NCBI GenBank assembly: GCA_023548195.1
Contig: JAJHZJ010000008.1
Coordinates: forward strand, 2,256,232-2,320,231
Source of the DNA: Bettongia penicillata ogilbyi
Lineage: Eukaryota > Chordata > Mammalia > Diprotodontia > Potoroidae
DNA: 64,000 nucleotides
Direction: 5' to 3'
The notes under the pieces are model-generated. The model was not told the origin of the DNA. It saw only the letters and a program-made list of their open reading frames with translations, and did not search any database. Position numbers and translations under genes: made by a program. This document shows positions 1-12,320 of the stretch, in pieces (position 1 is the stretch's first letter; every line of letters starts with the position of its first letter).

Positions 1-182
1 ATTTGTGCTTGGTATGTAGTAAGCGTTTAATAAATGCTTGTTGACCATTTGAATCATATGGCACCTAGCACTTCTGCACGTCTAACAGAATCATAAGGGT
101 GTGGATTTGGGGTTTGGGGTGACGTTAAAGATGATCTGCTGAGTAGGTGCTCAATAATTGTTGAATAAATGAATGAATGCCT
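1..182 (+). repeat. Two L2-type 3' ends
   Basis: Both carry the L2 tail wording: GTAAGCGTTTAATAAATGC near the start, and GTAGGTGCTCAATAATTG with GAATGAATG after it at about 140-178. Confidence 0.65.
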
Positions 183-260
183 TTGTACAAAATGAGGCTA
201 AGGGTATAATAGAAGTTAGTGCTTTCTTTTTTAACTTGTATTCACTCTAATTTAGGAAAT

Positions 261-497
261 GGGGTAGCTAATGGTGCAGTAGATAGAGTGCTGGGCCTGG
301 AGTCAGGGAAATTCATCTTCCTGAGTTCAAATCCACCCTCAGACACTTATTAGCTGCGTAACCCTGGGCAAGTCACTTAAACCTGTTTGCCTTAGTTTCC
401 CCATCTGTAATGTGAGCTGGAGAAGGAAATGGCAACCACTCTTTGCCAAGAAAACCAAAAATGAGGTCACAAAGGTCACATTGTCTGAAAAACAACT
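261..497 (+). mobile_element. tRNA-derived CORE-SINE (marsupial type)
   Basis: Head GTAGCTAATGGTGCAGTAGA, then GAGTTCAAATCC (B-box-like), then the core CTGGGCAAGTCACTTAA, then the body GGAGAAGGAAATGGCAACCA and a GAAAAACAAC tail. Near full length and moderately diverged. Confidence 0.85.
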
Positions 498-554
498 TAA
501 GTCACAAATTTAGAAAACAATTTGGAGTCAATGCTCTTTTCATTTATGTTAGAA

Positions 555-720
555 TCAGAATAACTGAGTACAGGTGCTTCTAGCTCCCAACACTTACTAA
601 TGTCACCCTGGGCAAGTCACTTAAATTCTCACATTCTCAGATTCCTAATCTGTAGCAGTAGTCTGCCCATCCCTATACCCAAAACTGCTGAGGGGAAAAA
701 CATACTTTATAAACACTGTT
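555..720 (+). repeat. Degraded MIR-like fragment
   Basis: The core CTGGGCAAGTCACTTAAAT at 609 is followed by a worn CTCAGATTCCTAATCTGTA segment. Confidence 0.5.
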
Positions 721-929
721 TAAATGTAGATGATATAATGTAAAGGCAGGAACTGGAGTACCTTTATGACTTTGGGAGTTTTAGTGACTGTTCATCCATA
801 CCTGGAGTTCCTTCCATTTTGAGGAATGGCCCAGGCTAGCCATTTTTCGTTCCTCAAACTTTGCCAACACACCACCCATGCTGTGGGAGTACCTTCCTCT
901 CCCATGCCTTTTTGAAACAAGGTCCCTTT

Positions 930-1112
930 GATGTGTTGTATTTCTCCATTGCAGTATTAATTCCTTGAGGATAGGGAATCATCTCTATCTCTTTCTCTCT
1001 GTCTCTGTCTCTCTATATAATATATATGTATAAATGTTTTTTATTTGTATCCCCAGCACTTAGCACAATGCCTGATTCATAGTAAGCACTTAATCAATAT
1101 TTGTTGTCAGTA
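930..1112 (+). repeat. L2 3' end interrupted by CT/AT simple sequence
   Basis: TTCCTTGAGGATAGGGAATC and TATCCCCAGCACTTAGCACA are L2 3'-end wording, ending at CTTAATCAATATTTGTTG. A (CT)n then (AT)n run at about 985-1030 sits between them. Confidence 0.7.
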
Positions 1113-1487
1113 GATGGTGTCTTGAATTGCTCTGGATGAAAAAATTTGACAAGTACAAACCAATTGTCCAGCGCTAGACCTCTCAGAAGTTAGCTAGATA
1201 GCTCAGATGATATCAGATGATAGATAGATGGTCTGCTCCTGGGCTGAACTAATCCCCAAGGTCTTTCCAATTTGGCAAGATTCCTCAGCATCTGCATTCC
1301 TCTGGAATAACTTTTTTTTTAATGATCTACTCTTTTATTTTTTTTAGGCTGTTTAATCCAGTTCAGTTCTGTTCAGTTGAGACTAGTTCTATTCTACAAA
1401 CTTATTAAAGCATTCCATTGTAACTGACTAGTTGAAATACATTTAGATAAACTCATACCCTACCCTCTTGAAGCTCCTGTGATTTAT
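1113..1487. other. Intronic sequence, nothing recognised
   Basis: Contains a short degenerate GATAGATAG run near 1195-1230 and T-rich stretches. No gene or firm repeat assignment. Confidence 0.5.
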
Positions 1488-1612
1488 TTATTTTCTTTTT
1501 TTAAACTTAATTTTTCCCAATTACATGTAAAAACAATTTTTAACATTCATTTTTGAATTTCAGATTCTCTCCTTCCCTCTTCCCCTCCTTCCCCATGGCA
1601 TAACATTTAAGA
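1488..1612. repeat. Unclassified dispersed repeat fragment
   Basis: TTCCCAATTACATGTAAAA, AACATTCATTTTTGAATTT and a C/T-rich end. The reverse-complement wording recurs at about 46225-46350 and probably 35105-35215 in this window. I remember it as common in marsupial DNA but cannot name the family. Confidence 0.5.
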
Positions 1613-1937
1613 ACCCAAGGTCAACTTCATGGTTTAATGAACCATCAAAGGACTTAAGTCCAAATACAAGGAGTATTATTAAATAAACATGGAGATAAGG
1701 TAACTGCCAGATAATCAGATCAGTTATTTTCCCCATCCAGAGGTAAATAAGTCAGATATGGGTCTCAATGGCATGGCCCAGAAAAGCTAGTTTATTTGAT
1801 GAACCAATTTTGTTATATATAAAGGAAAAACAATCTTCTGGCTTTTGCAGCCAGAAATCATGCAGAAACACAACCATATTTGTACAATCCTATCATGCCT
1901 TGAAACTACTGTCAACTAACTGCATTATGAAAGCAAT

Positions 1938-2160
1938 TCATAATAGCTAGCATTTATATAACACTTTGAGGTGTCAGTGCAGTGTGTATATTTTCAAGTT
2001 TGATTCTTACAACAACCCTCTGAGGTAGGTGCTGTTATTATCCCCATTTTACAGATGAGGAAACTAAAGGTAAAAAACAGTAGGTGACTTACTCAGGGTC
2101 ACACAGGGTCTAGAGCTGGGTTTAAACTAGGATCTTCGAAGCTTTTTCAGTTTTGTGCCA
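1938..2160 (-). repeat. MIR element
   Basis: Reads in reverse MIR order: CATTTATATAACACTTTGA, CCTCTGAGGTAGGTGCTG, CCCCATTTTACAGATGAGG, then GGGTCACACAGGGTCTAGAG. Confidence 0.85.
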
Positions 2161-2231
2161 TTCTCTTATTGTTAAATACTGTCCTCTCACTTTCACTTCT
2201 TGAAAATGTACCCATCTTCAAGACAATTCTC

Positions 2232-2445
2232 AAAAAACTGACAAAATAAAGCCTCCCCCAGGAAGCCTTTCCTGATAGTCCCATTAAAAATGATCTTTTG
2301 TTTCCTGTGACACTGTGGGAAAGTGAATTGGATTTGGAATCATAGGACCTGTGTTCAAATTCTGGCTCTTCTGTGTACCTTAGTCACCTCATACCTTGGG
2401 ACTCTGTTTCCCCAGTTAAAAAATGATAGAGTTGCACCAGCATTC
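2232..2445 (+). repeat. L2 fragment followed by MIR fragment
   Basis: CAGGAAGCCTTTCCTGATAG (2259) is typical of L2. From about 2315 the text turns to MIR: TTGGATTTGGAATCATAGG, GTGTTCAAATTCTGGCTC, and a CTCTGTTTCCCCAGT end. Confidence 0.6.
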
Positions 2446-2644
2446 TATTGTACCACCTAGTGGCCCTGACTTCTATGTGCTCCTTCCATACAAATAATTA
2501 TTCCTACATAGCCACAGAATTCATTTTTCTTCTTTATCATCAGCCTTAGGATTTAATTTTTCTCCTTCCTTCTCCATCTTCACACATTCATCTACCAAAC
2601 CTCCCTGTTCCATAAAGTCTTCACCTCTACTGTAGGAAACACAG

Positions 2645-2855
2645 GTGCAAAGGGTGGTTTAGTAGTAAAAGCACCTTTTTGCAGATCTAAAAGGCCTGTG
2701 TTTGAAGCCCTATCTCTTAAAAAAAACCTAGGCAAGTCACTTAAATGCCATGTGCCTCCATTTCCCCACCTGTAAAATTGAGGTGATAATTTTTGTACTT
2801 ACCTTACAGATACCTAAAGATATACTTGGTAGAAATGTAAGCTATTATTTTTAAT
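2645..2855 (+). repeat. MIR-like element
   Basis: AGGCCTGTGTTTGAAGCCC, CTAGGCAAGTCACTTAAATG, CATTTCCCCACCTGTAAAAT and a 3' part with GATAATTTTTGTACTTACCT. Confidence 0.7.
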
Positions 2856-5800
2856 ATACTACTAAGGGGTGGGGGAAGGAGCTTGGTCTCCTGTGTCATC
2901 TTCTCACCTTGTACCATTATTATTTCAGAATGGCATCCTCAGCAGCATGACAAGTGGGTATAATGTGAAAAGGAAAGGGGAGTAAAATAAGAGAAAACTC
3001 TATTTTCTCAAGGATCTTGGTGAGCATTCTCACTTCTTCCTTCCCCCACCCCTGAAAGTCTCCTTTTTTCATTATCCCAGAATTCCCATTCTATTTACTG
3101 CCACAAAATAGCTTTCCCCTTCCTCTGAATAATAGATGAATTTTACTTCGGTCTTTTTATACCTAAAGACATATGGCCATTTCTTAATGTCTCTCTGTTT
3201 TTCCCTATAGAATCTAAAGAGGAGAAACAAAGTGGGTAGGATGGTTCACAATCACAGAATCAGAGCTTCTGAGGTGAGGAGGGACTAGAAGTAACTTACA
3301 AGGGAGCTCAAAATCTGTCAAGCCTCGAGCTCGCAAAAATGCAAATAAAGATATTGGTGTGAAGCTTGAGTACTGGCTCATCTGTGTCCCATGCTATCCT
3401 GCATCCATCCATCTTCTGTTCTGAGCCTTTCAGGACTTTTGGCATAGTTGGAGCTTTTTTCTCTTTGTTCTTTATGCCTCTTTTGTATTTTCCTGTGGTT
3501 CTCTTTTAATTGTTTTGGTGGGATGGAAGGGTCAAGCCCTATCATTTTGTCTCTGTAGTATTATTGAGCCCTTGTTGAAATCACAGCCCTAAGGCCAACC
3601 TTTTTCTAGTTTGGGTTCTATTTGGGAAGAAGACGAGGCACTCACAAGTCACTGAACATTTATAAAAGGTTCATTTTGCTCTAACCCCGCAAGGACATGC
3701 CACAAGGATGAAATGGCATTTATTTTCTCTGGATGGGGCCATTCTCTTCTCTATCTGTAAATGCATCATTCAGAAAAGGGCAACTCTAGTGGTCTTGGGC
3801 ATCCATCAGATTTGAAAGGCCCAGATTTCCTGTGGTTGAAACTTTTTAGGACCCTAGAATATCAGGAAACTCTACCAGCAAACCAGAGCCCATCAGGACC
3901 CAAAGGTAGATTTGTCTTCTTTTTGGTAAAGCCTCCCCATGTTGTGGGTATGAGGAAAGATGTTTCATCAGGGAGATGCTGGTCTTAGCAGAGCCCCACA
4001 TACTACTATGTACTTCCTTTATATGTTCTGTAAGTTCATATATAAGTTTCATTAAGAAAACAGTAAACCTTTAGTGATGTTCATTACAATAATGATCAGT
4101 ATCTATCTTGTATCATTTAGTGAATAACTGTGTCATTGTGGAGTGGGACAAAGTAAAAGGAAGACCAACCCTGCCCAAGTGAACTTCAGAGTAGGTTGGT
4201 CACCTGATACCTCCTACTTTTAGCCAAAAAGGCAGAGGAGGCAATTAATCAAATCAGTCAGTTTTGCTTTACTATAAAAACAGCGATAAAGTAGGACTGC
4301 AGAGGTTGGAATGACTAGCCAAATTTTATTAATGATTTATGGTTTCCCATCAGTTCCATCTCCCATTACCACAAATAATCAAAGCAAAAATGTTTTTTTA
4401 ATTTCTCCTTTTGGAATGGTGATCCAGAAACTTCAGTCCCAAGTCCTCTTTCTTGAAACTCACATCCTCTTGTGCCATGTGTTTCCATTATGTATACAAT
4501 TCAAAAGTATGCATATATTTAATTTGATTGACCACATGGCAAGAGAAACATATAATATAATCTTAAAATATCTTAGGAAGAATAGTTTTCTCTCTTATTG
4601 TTTTTCTAAGCTATAGCAGAAGGGCATTATTATTCTCCAATGGTTTTTTACCCTAATATAAAATCACAATATTCATTTTTCAGATTTCCTCTTAAGATAT
4701 CCAAAATGCTCTCTATTGCTTAAAGTGCTAAGAAAATATATTCCTTGGTTGAATACATAGTGTGTATGGATTAGGAATCTCCAGAATCTTAAGTTTGGAA
4801 AAAACAGCCACCACTTTTGCCATGCTCTACGGGGAATGGAGAAGATTGGGGAGGGGGGGGTTGGAAACAGTTGGATTTCCACATCTGTTAAATAATCATC
4901 AGCCTGTAGATTGAATGCTGCTGTTCTTTTCAACTTGAGACCAGCTGTTGAAGTAAACATGAAGGAATTCCCAGTCATTATGGCTTTTTGGGGATTCAGT
5001 TACCTAGTTCCACCAGTATGATCAAAGGAAAGTAATTTATTTTCTTCCACCATTGTTATTGAAAATATTTGTTTCTGAAGGATTTTGTTTTGTTTTATGG
5101 TTTTCTTACCACTCAAAGCAAAAAGGTCAACAAAAGTGCCTTTCCTTGGTTTTTCTTACGCCCATGACAGTGAGCTGCCCAGGCTAACCATTATGCAGTG
5201 CTTGGATGAGCGCTAAGAAACATGGATGCCTCTTTTCTTTAGCCTGAATGCATGTTTGCTTTTATCAGTGATATTGCTGAGTGAAAGATATTCCAGTATC
5301 CATATGATATTTGGAGTCAAGGAAAGCTGAATTCAGTAAAAACAAACACTTTTTCTTCTGTGTTTGTCCATATGAATTGGTAGCATTGCCAGTGTTGCAT
5401 TGCTACAAGTTGTGGATCCCAATCAAAGCTTTCCTTATGATGCAGATCACCCTCCCACCCTCAACTGGCATTGTGGCTGTTTTCTTAACTGTAGAATAAA
5501 GTCTTAACCTGGCAGAGTACAGAGCTGAATGAGGAAAACAGAGTAAGGAGGCAAGAAAACAAATGTTAAGTGATACTCAAAATTTTGGCCTGGCCCACAG
5601 TTGTCTGAGGGGCTGCATAAGAGCTTGGAACTTGGTGAAGTCACCTACTTCCGTGGAATTAATCCGCTTAATTGATCGTTTCTTTGAGTAACAGTGATGG
5701 TGATCTGTTTCTCATTCCTTTCATCCAGATCACTGAGTATTTTGTAGGATTGGCAAACACTGCCAAACATATGTACTGCTTCTGCTTCATTTGGCCATAG

Positions 5801-6934
5801 AGATCCTCAGGATTTATGATCATCTCTCTGAATAGCTGTCAATCTGGATTTACAGAGGTGTATTCTGTTTGGAATATGTTCTCGTGACTCTGCAGTTGAC
5901 AAGTTTTGGATCTGAAAGTGCTTCTGCAAGGAATAGATGCTAAAATTCGCCTTTGCAGATCTCTTTGAAGCATACTGCACCCCAGTCTGGTCTTCTGGAA
6001 ACCTTGTCCTTTTGTAGAGTGTTTATTTTACTCCTTTCAGGATTAAATTTATCACTGTGCCCACCGACGTCTTTTAGGGCTAGGAGAGGCCATATTCTTC
6101 TTCATTGTGATGAGTTCACCTCCCTAAAGATGTGTAAAAGAAATAAAGTGTGCATTCCACACACCAAGGTATGCACTGAGAAAGACATGCAAAAGTGAAG
6201 AAAAGTAGAATTGTTGGAAACAGAGTTGAAAATAAGAGTTGGAATCCAATCTATTCCCTTGAAGAATAAATTCAGGTAGTGGAACTCAATTTCGAGTTTC
6301 TATATGGGTTTTTTGGATTTGTTAGCTTTTTATGCTCTCTGTGTATTGCAATTTTTGTGAGAACATGAATTGCAGATTGGAAATTCAGTATACTCTTGGT
6401 GAGCACATGACTTGGTCTTGTGCTGGTATGAAATAATTCTAATTCTTTTTTTCCTAGTCTAGTTTTAAATGCCACTAGTGATAAAGTCTTAACGTCTGGC
6501 AGTGACAATTTCATAATTATCTCCTGAATAATGAAACATCTTCTCACTATTCTCTATGTCCCTGCTCATACTCTTTTTGAAATTTATCTTATCATTGATG
6601 TCCATCAATAATTAGCCTATTAAATTAACCCTTTGTTGACATTTCTGTGTTCAAGATTTGTTTTATTAATTGCTAGTTAAGGACTTCGTCTGGAGGTTTT
6701 AATAATTATGTGGGTGCCTACTGAGCATGGCCAAATGACAAATTGTGTTTTAGTGCTTCTTTTTATTTTGTTCCCAAGGCTACTTGTTGTTGATAATATA
6801 GCCTTTCATGGTCTGTGTTCCAGTTGGAAAGCCAGTATCTCTCCAAGCTTTTCAAATAGGAGAGAACCATGGGATCGCACTTTCTTTTTTGTCCGACACA
6901 TCATTTGCATGTGTTATTTCCAATTCAACAAAAT
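2856..6934. other. Mostly unique intronic sequence
   Basis: Four kilobases with few recognisable repeats. A short CR1/L3-like piece may sit at 3240-3300 (CACAGAATCAGAGCTTCTGA). A G-run lies at 4851-4860. Short open frames here (for example 4311-4616 + and 6708-7031 +) show no domain and no splice context that I trust. 4980-6560 has almost no repeat wording. Confidence 0.55.
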
Positions 6935-7245
6935 TCATTTCAGTTCATGTTTATTAAGCATTTGTCATGTATGGGCACTTAGATACCAAATGGATGATCC
7001 AGTATCAACTTTCTTGGAGTATTTAATCTAACAGAGAGGAATAAGACATTCATACAATTAAATTATACAAGACAGAATGTTTTAAGTGCTATGAGAATGA
7101 GAAACAATGCTATGGAAATTCCGAAGAAGATTAGGAAAAATGTGTTCAATGATAACGGTTCCTTGAAGGTTATGTAAGATTTGGATGGCAAGCACTTGAT
7201 AATTGAGGCATTAAGAATTGCCATAGCCATGTTCCTCTGACTAGC
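6935..7245 (+). repeat. Ancient interspersed repeat ('TTATTAAGCA..TGTCATGTA' class)
   Basis: Starts TTCAGTTCATGTTTATTAAG and continues with AGTGCTATGAGAATGAGAAA. Worn copies of the same unit recur through the window at 16.5, 19.7, 27.3, 30.2, 32.2, 35.8, 40.5 and 44.9 kb. Family not named. Confidence 0.55.
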
Positions 7246-7309
7246 CGTAATACTTGGCATGTCATCTATAAATGAGGGTCTCTGGTTAAAAATTAGGAAG
7301 GAATCTGTA

Positions 7310-7430
7310 GGCCATCTTCATTTTACAGATGAGGAAACTGCGGTCCACAGAGGTTAAGTGATTTGCCCAAGGACACACCTAAGCTAGTTCCCTGATTCCA
7401 GAGCCTGTATGATGATGCATCCTGTGTTAC
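7310..7430 (-). repeat. MIR fragment
   Basis: CATTTTACAGATGAGGAAAC, then GAGGTTAAGTGATTTGCCCA and a GATTCCAGAGCCTG end. Confidence 0.8.
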
Positions 7431-7574
7431 CTAGAAAGAAATACTATGCAGAAAGCACTTTGCAAACCATAACATTTTCTCTAAATGCCTGTTATTCTTA
7501 ATGGAACAAATAATGACAGCTAAAAATGTGTTCAGAGGTCTGAAGAATAAAGAAGAGACAGAAAAGAAGAATGA

Positions 7575-7625
7575 GCTTAGCCCAAATAGTAGGCGTTTAA
7601 TAAATGCTTGTTGACTGACTCACTG
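7575..7625 (+). repeat. L2 3' end
   Basis: AGTAGGCGTTTAATAAATGC, TTGTTGACTGACT: classic L2 terminal wording. Confidence 0.65.
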
Positions 7626-7926
7626 GTCAGAGGAGCAGGAAGAAAACCCCAAGTCAGTGGCCAGTGAAGGAGAGAGAATAGTTCAGCAGCATTGTCACAT
7701 CCTGGGAGAGGTCAGGGCGGATGAGGACGGATGAAATAATCATGGCATTTGGTCCTAAGGGAGCTGTTAATCATCTTAGAGAGAGCAGTTTGAATACAGT
7801 GGTGGAAAGGAACCAGTGGAGAGAAATTAATCTTTTTGTGACTTGGAGACTAAACTCTTTTTTTATAGCAAGGACAATTTTTCTTTGTAACCTTCGCATT
7901 TAGCATAGTGCCTAACATGTGTGGTG
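7626..7926. other. Intronic sequence ending in an L2-like scrap
   Basis: No gene seen. At 7884-7922 a scrap (CATTTAGCATAGTGCCTAAC) resembles the end of L2 and abuts the next SINE. Confidence 0.45.
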
Positions 7927-8183
7927 GTGATTGCTCAGTTTCAGTCATGTCCAACTCTTCATGACCCCATTAGGGATTTTCTTTTTCTTGGTAGAGATAA
8001 TTAAAATGGTTTGCTCTTAACTTCTCCAGTTCATTTTACAGATGAGGATATTGAGGCAAATGGTGTTCAGTGACTTGCTCAGGGTCACACAACTAGTAAG
8101 TGTCAGAGGTCAGATTTGAACTCCTGAAGATGCATCTTCCTGATTCTGGGTCTGTTGCTCTATCCACTATACCAGTTAGCTGC
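7927..8183 (-). mobile_element. tRNA-derived CORE-SINE
   Basis: Near full-length in reverse: TCAGTCATGTCCAACTCTTC, TCATTTTACAGATGAGGATA, CAGGGTCACACAACTAGTAA, and the head GCTCTATCCACTATACCAGT. Confidence 0.85.
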
Positions 8184-8589
8184 CATATATGTGTAAATAC
8201 CTTATATGTCATTAAGAGCAATGTCTAACATAAGAAAAATGTTATGGCAATTTCAGAAAAGTAATCATTTAGACAGTAGCTTTTGGCAGACCTTGTAATA
8301 GTGTTTAGTGCCAGAGTCAGGATGTAAACCTAGCCTATGGTCTCCTACATCATACCCCCTCTCTCATGGGTTTTTAATAGTATTTGGTCCCTTGGTGGAA
8401 CAGACACTTGTAGAAAGGATTCAGAGATACATGCTTCCTTTTCACTGCAACCCTCAGCTCCAGATCTTGATCAAGGTCTTGAAACTAAATCAGCATCAAC
8501 AATTATAATCCAAGAGGTTGGTGGGTCCACATTATAAACTGGTTTAAAATGACTCTAGATGGTTAGGGTCTGAGCATCTTACACTAAGG

Positions 8590-9262
8590 TAGAATGGGAT
8601 ATTGTGTTCAGTTCTTGCTGCCACAATGAAGGAAGAGCACTGATAAGGTAGAGAATGTTTATTGGTTGGTGTCGTTAGTCAGTCATATTTGCTTGTTAAT
8701 GAACCCATTTGGGGTTTTCTTGGCAAAGATACTGGAATGGTTTGCCCTTTCCTTCTCCAGCTCATTTTATAGATGAGGATACTGAGGCAAACAGGATTAA
8801 GTGTCTTACCCAGGGTCACATAGCTGACTCCAGGCCTGGCACTCTATGCACTGTTTAGTATGCTCAAAGTGATGAAAGATCCCAGGATTATTCCATATGA
8901 ATATCAATGTAAGGAACTTAACATGTTTATGTTGGATAAAAGAGAACATTTAGAGAAGGCATGATAATTGTTCTCCAGTATTTGAAGTGCTAGACTTCAT
9001 CTACTTGGCCCTAGAGGGCAGAACCAGGAATAGTGGATAGAAATTTGCAGAAAAGAAGATTTCAGCTTGATAAGGAAAAAATGTCCCCAAATTTAAGCTA
9101 TCCAAAAATGGAATGGTCTTCCCTTTGAGTTAGGAGCTAAACCAGTAGCTTCAAACAATGGCTGGCTCACCATCTGTCAGAAGTATGATAGATGGGACGT
9201 TTTTTTCATGATGGGTTGGACTAGATGCCTCTGAAGTCCCAACTCTGAACTTTGTGATATTG
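8590..9262 (+). mobile_element. CR1/L3 LINE 3' region, split by a SINE
   Basis: Sense-strand CR1/L3 wording: GTGTTCAGTTCTTGCTGCC, TCCAGTATTTGAAGTGCTAG, CTTGGCCCTAGAGGGCAGAA, CCAAAAATGGAATGGTCTTC, and the terminal GGGTTGGACTAGATGCCTCT. The SINE at 8670-8857 interrupts it. The reading frame is decayed. Confidence 0.8.
8670..8857 (-). mobile_element. CORE-SINE nested in the CR1/L3 element
   Basis: GGGGTTTTCTTGGCAAAGAT, CCTTCTCCAGCTCATTTTAT, CCCAGGGTCACATAGCTGAC and a GCACTCTATGCACTG head. CR1/L3 text resumes on its far side. Confidence 0.8.
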
Positions 9263-11324
9263 AGGAAATTATTGAAGCTTATAGTGACAGCTACTCATTG
9301 TGTAAGTGAATTATCAGAGTGTATACTAACACACACATATGTAATATATAATAAATTATATATAAGCATATTTTTGAGCAGTTTCAATTTGTAAATGACA
9401 AATTGAAAAGTGACAATACATTATTTTAACTTATTATACAACCCTACTTTCTTGCATAATTGCAACATAGAGGTGAGGACCCTCATTCCTCAAATGATAT
9501 TAAAGAGGAATATATACCCTGGCTGGTATTATTGGGCTAGGAATACTTCAATTTGGGGCCTGGCAATGAACCAGTTTCAAACTACCTAAATGTAGATAAA
9601 CTTATCAATCAAAGGTTGATATTGTACATTAAATATATATCTATTTATTATTATATAATATATTACAAAATATACAGATATATGATATCTGTATATATGT
9701 ATGTGTATATGTGTATGTATGTATGTATATATGTGTATGTGTGTGTATAGATATATAAATCCCATCTATTAATTCTCTTTCAAAGATGAATTTCATGTTA
9801 TATTCTATAAATTACCTTGCTAAGTATTTTAGTGTGTTTGTTTGATTTAGTTGTATCAAGGCAAATGTTTCTGCATAAGAGTCCTTCAACCATGTTTTCA
9901 GTAAGCGTCTCATGAAAGAATTCTTTGTATCGGAGCCATCAAGGACTAATGACTTTATGGAGGAAAAAAATAGAAGCAGAAAGAAAGAGACAAGAGAGTG
10001 CAGACAACCTAGTGCATTTGTATTTATAGCCCACATTCCAACCCTGACACAGTGCCACAATTGTGTGTGGCTTTGGAGAATTATACTACTAATATGAATT
10101 TTGAAAAATTCTTTCAGGGATATGAAAATAGGAATGAAGCAAATAGAGAGAGAAAATAGAAGCTATATATCGGAACTAGTCTTGTGTGTGTTGTGGTTTT
10201 TTCATGATTTAAAACTTAAAAGGAAAACTCATTTATAGTTCATTGTCAATTATTCTCAAATGCTACAATGTTTTATTTATTAATAAGAGGAAAATATTGG
10301 GTTTCATATTTCACATACAGTTATAGCCGGAGTGATTGTTTTTAAGCAGTAATATGCTTCATATCTTAGTTATTTATGACTACTTATTTTTAGAGTGGTA
10401 GAAATTTGGTGCTCCAGGAAGAAAAGAAATAGATTAAGTGTGATAAAATATCACCAACTAAAGTTTACTATTTTTAAAGGTTCTAGCTCAAAATGCAGAG
10501 TCTTGAGTTGGATTTTTTATCTCACTTCAAGCAATCAAACCTATTCTTAATGGAGAAAAAGCTGTTCTTTGGAGGACTGCTCTTCTTTTTGCTCCAACTC
10601 CATTTCTCCCCATTCCTGACTTTCACACGCAACCTAGGCTCTTTTTTCACCCTTCCTATTTTCATATTTCTTGACATAAATTGGACGGTCTTGTCTGTGT
10701 CTCTGAGGCTGGAAATTAATGTTCTCCACAATTGCCTTTCCCTAATATTTTTAGTGAAAGAAGGCCATGATAAGTTTATTTGCACACTGGACTTGAAACC
10801 AACCTTGGCTCTCAACAAGTTTGCAGGTACTTATTTTCTGGGAGAAGCTATGAATATTTCATTAGTTGGAGATTATTTCTTTATCATCATCTTCATTAAA
10901 TTGCACTTATGGAATTTGTCTGATATTTTGCTATTATGCAAATACACTAAAATGAGTACTGTAATATCTTTTCCATTTGTAGTGGAAAAGGGAAATTTAA
11001 CTGACTGAAAAGGTAGAGATTTTTAAAGAAAAAACATTGCTGGTTGGTGTTCATTTCTAATCACAGGAGAAAATGAACTCAAAGTGAAGTAAGAGACAGT
11101 TGTTAGATATTAAGTACAACTACTTGAGGGCCAGAAGGGATTAATCATTAGAAAAGACTTGATAAAGTAAGGTTTTACAACTTTTCTCTGAAGAAATTTT
11201 GAATGTTGGATTGATAGGAATCAAATGATCTATCTTCAGGCATATAATGCAGTTCTAGTTTTGTTTGACCTGAGGATGAGAATTTAGGGAACATCCAATG
11301 AATTTGGAGACAGAGGTTGGTCCT
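9263..11324. other. Intronic sequence, no repeats recognised apart from AT/GT runs
   Basis: Holds the AT/GT simple run listed separately and the longest non-repeat open frame in the window (10493-11008 +, 171 codons). That frame is hydrophobic and phenylalanine/leucine-rich because the DNA is T-rich, and shows no family motif. I treat it as chance. Confidence 0.5.
9625..9757. repeat. AT-rich to (TATG/TG)n low-complexity run
   Basis: Alternating TATATA, TATGTATG and TGTGTG units, beginning with TATATATC and ending with TGTGTGTATAGATATA. Confidence 0.85.
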
Positions 11325-11560
11325 GCTTAGTCCTGTACAACCCTTCAGGACCTATAGACCATAGTATGCCAATACTGCCTATGGTATTTTCTTGGCAAAG
11401 ATACTAGAGTGAATTTCCATTTCCTTCGTCAATGGATTAAGGAAAACAGAGATTGTGATTACCCAAGGTCACACAGCAAGCTGCCTGAGGTCAGATTTGA
11501 ACTCAGCTTTTCCTGACTATAAGCCCAGTGGTCTGTCCACTGAGCCACCTAGCTGCCTCC
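11325..11560 (-). mobile_element. CORE-SINE, diverged
   Basis: TATTTTCTTGGCAAAGATAC, CCCAAGGTCACACAGCAAGC, GAGGTCAGATTTGAACTCAG and the head CTGTCCACTGAGCCACCTAG. Confidence 0.8.
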
Positions 11561-11698
11561 AAAGCAGACCTAGGTTAAAATTCTGCCACTCAATAACTGT
11601 AGCCTTGGGCAATTTACCTCCTCTCTCTGGATCTCCCTTTGCTCATCTGTATAGTGAAACCCTTGAACCCGATCACCTCTAGGTCACTTCTAATTTAG
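11561..11698 (+). repeat. MIR-like fragment, opposite strand to its neighbour
   Basis: AGACCTAGGTTAAAATTCTG, TAGCCTTGGGCAATTTACC, then CTCATCTGTATAGTGAAACC. Directly abuts the preceding SINE, head to head. Confidence 0.6.
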
Positions 11699-12320
11699 AG
11701 CAGATGATTGCTTGTGTTACTTCTTACCTCCAAATCTGATGATGATACATACTTGAAAGAGATGGAGAGTTAATTCAGATGATAGAAAAGAGCTTTGAAA
11801 AGATTATCACAAGTTAATACAACAGACCAAAAATCACTTAATGGCTCTCATTAGTTAAATATTTAGCTAACTACATTGAAATATAGTTTGTTCTTGTACT
11901 AATTGTTTGGGGCATTAATATTTACAGGAAAAAATTTACTTGCTGTGTGGCAGTTCTAATGCAAAATGAGCAGGTGAAGATCTCACCAGAAACTTTTCTC
12001 ACATTCCCTATTGGCATCATAAAGGAGAGAGTGAAGGAGGAGCCTGGGAAAGGAGCAATAAGTGCTTTTTTTTTTTTCTGTCACCAGTATCTGGGCTTCT
12101 GGTAACCGTGCAGAATGTCAGAAAATTTGAGGTGCACTGATGGATTTCACTGAACTCTAAATTGTAGTACTTATTTTGAAAACCATATACACTCAGGTCA
12201 AAGCTGTGAGTTATAGTCTGTACAAAACAGTATATTTTCTTTCCCACTACTTATTTTTAAAAGAAGTGTACTAGAGCTTGGGACTGTATTACTTTTCCTA
12301 TTATATCTCTAGGAGACAAT
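11699..12320. other. Intronic sequence, nothing recognised
   Basis: No repeat or exon signal that I can support. A T-run lies at about 12067-12078. Confidence 0.5.

Noticed and set aside
10493..11008. 171-codon open frame, the longest outside repeats
   Set aside because: Hydrophobic composition follows from T-rich DNA, with no motif and no supporting splice or promoter signals. A frame this long is plausible by chance among many in 64 kb.
11455..11682. 75-codon + strand frame
   Set aside because: Spans a reverse SINE and a MIR fragment, so it is a repeat product.
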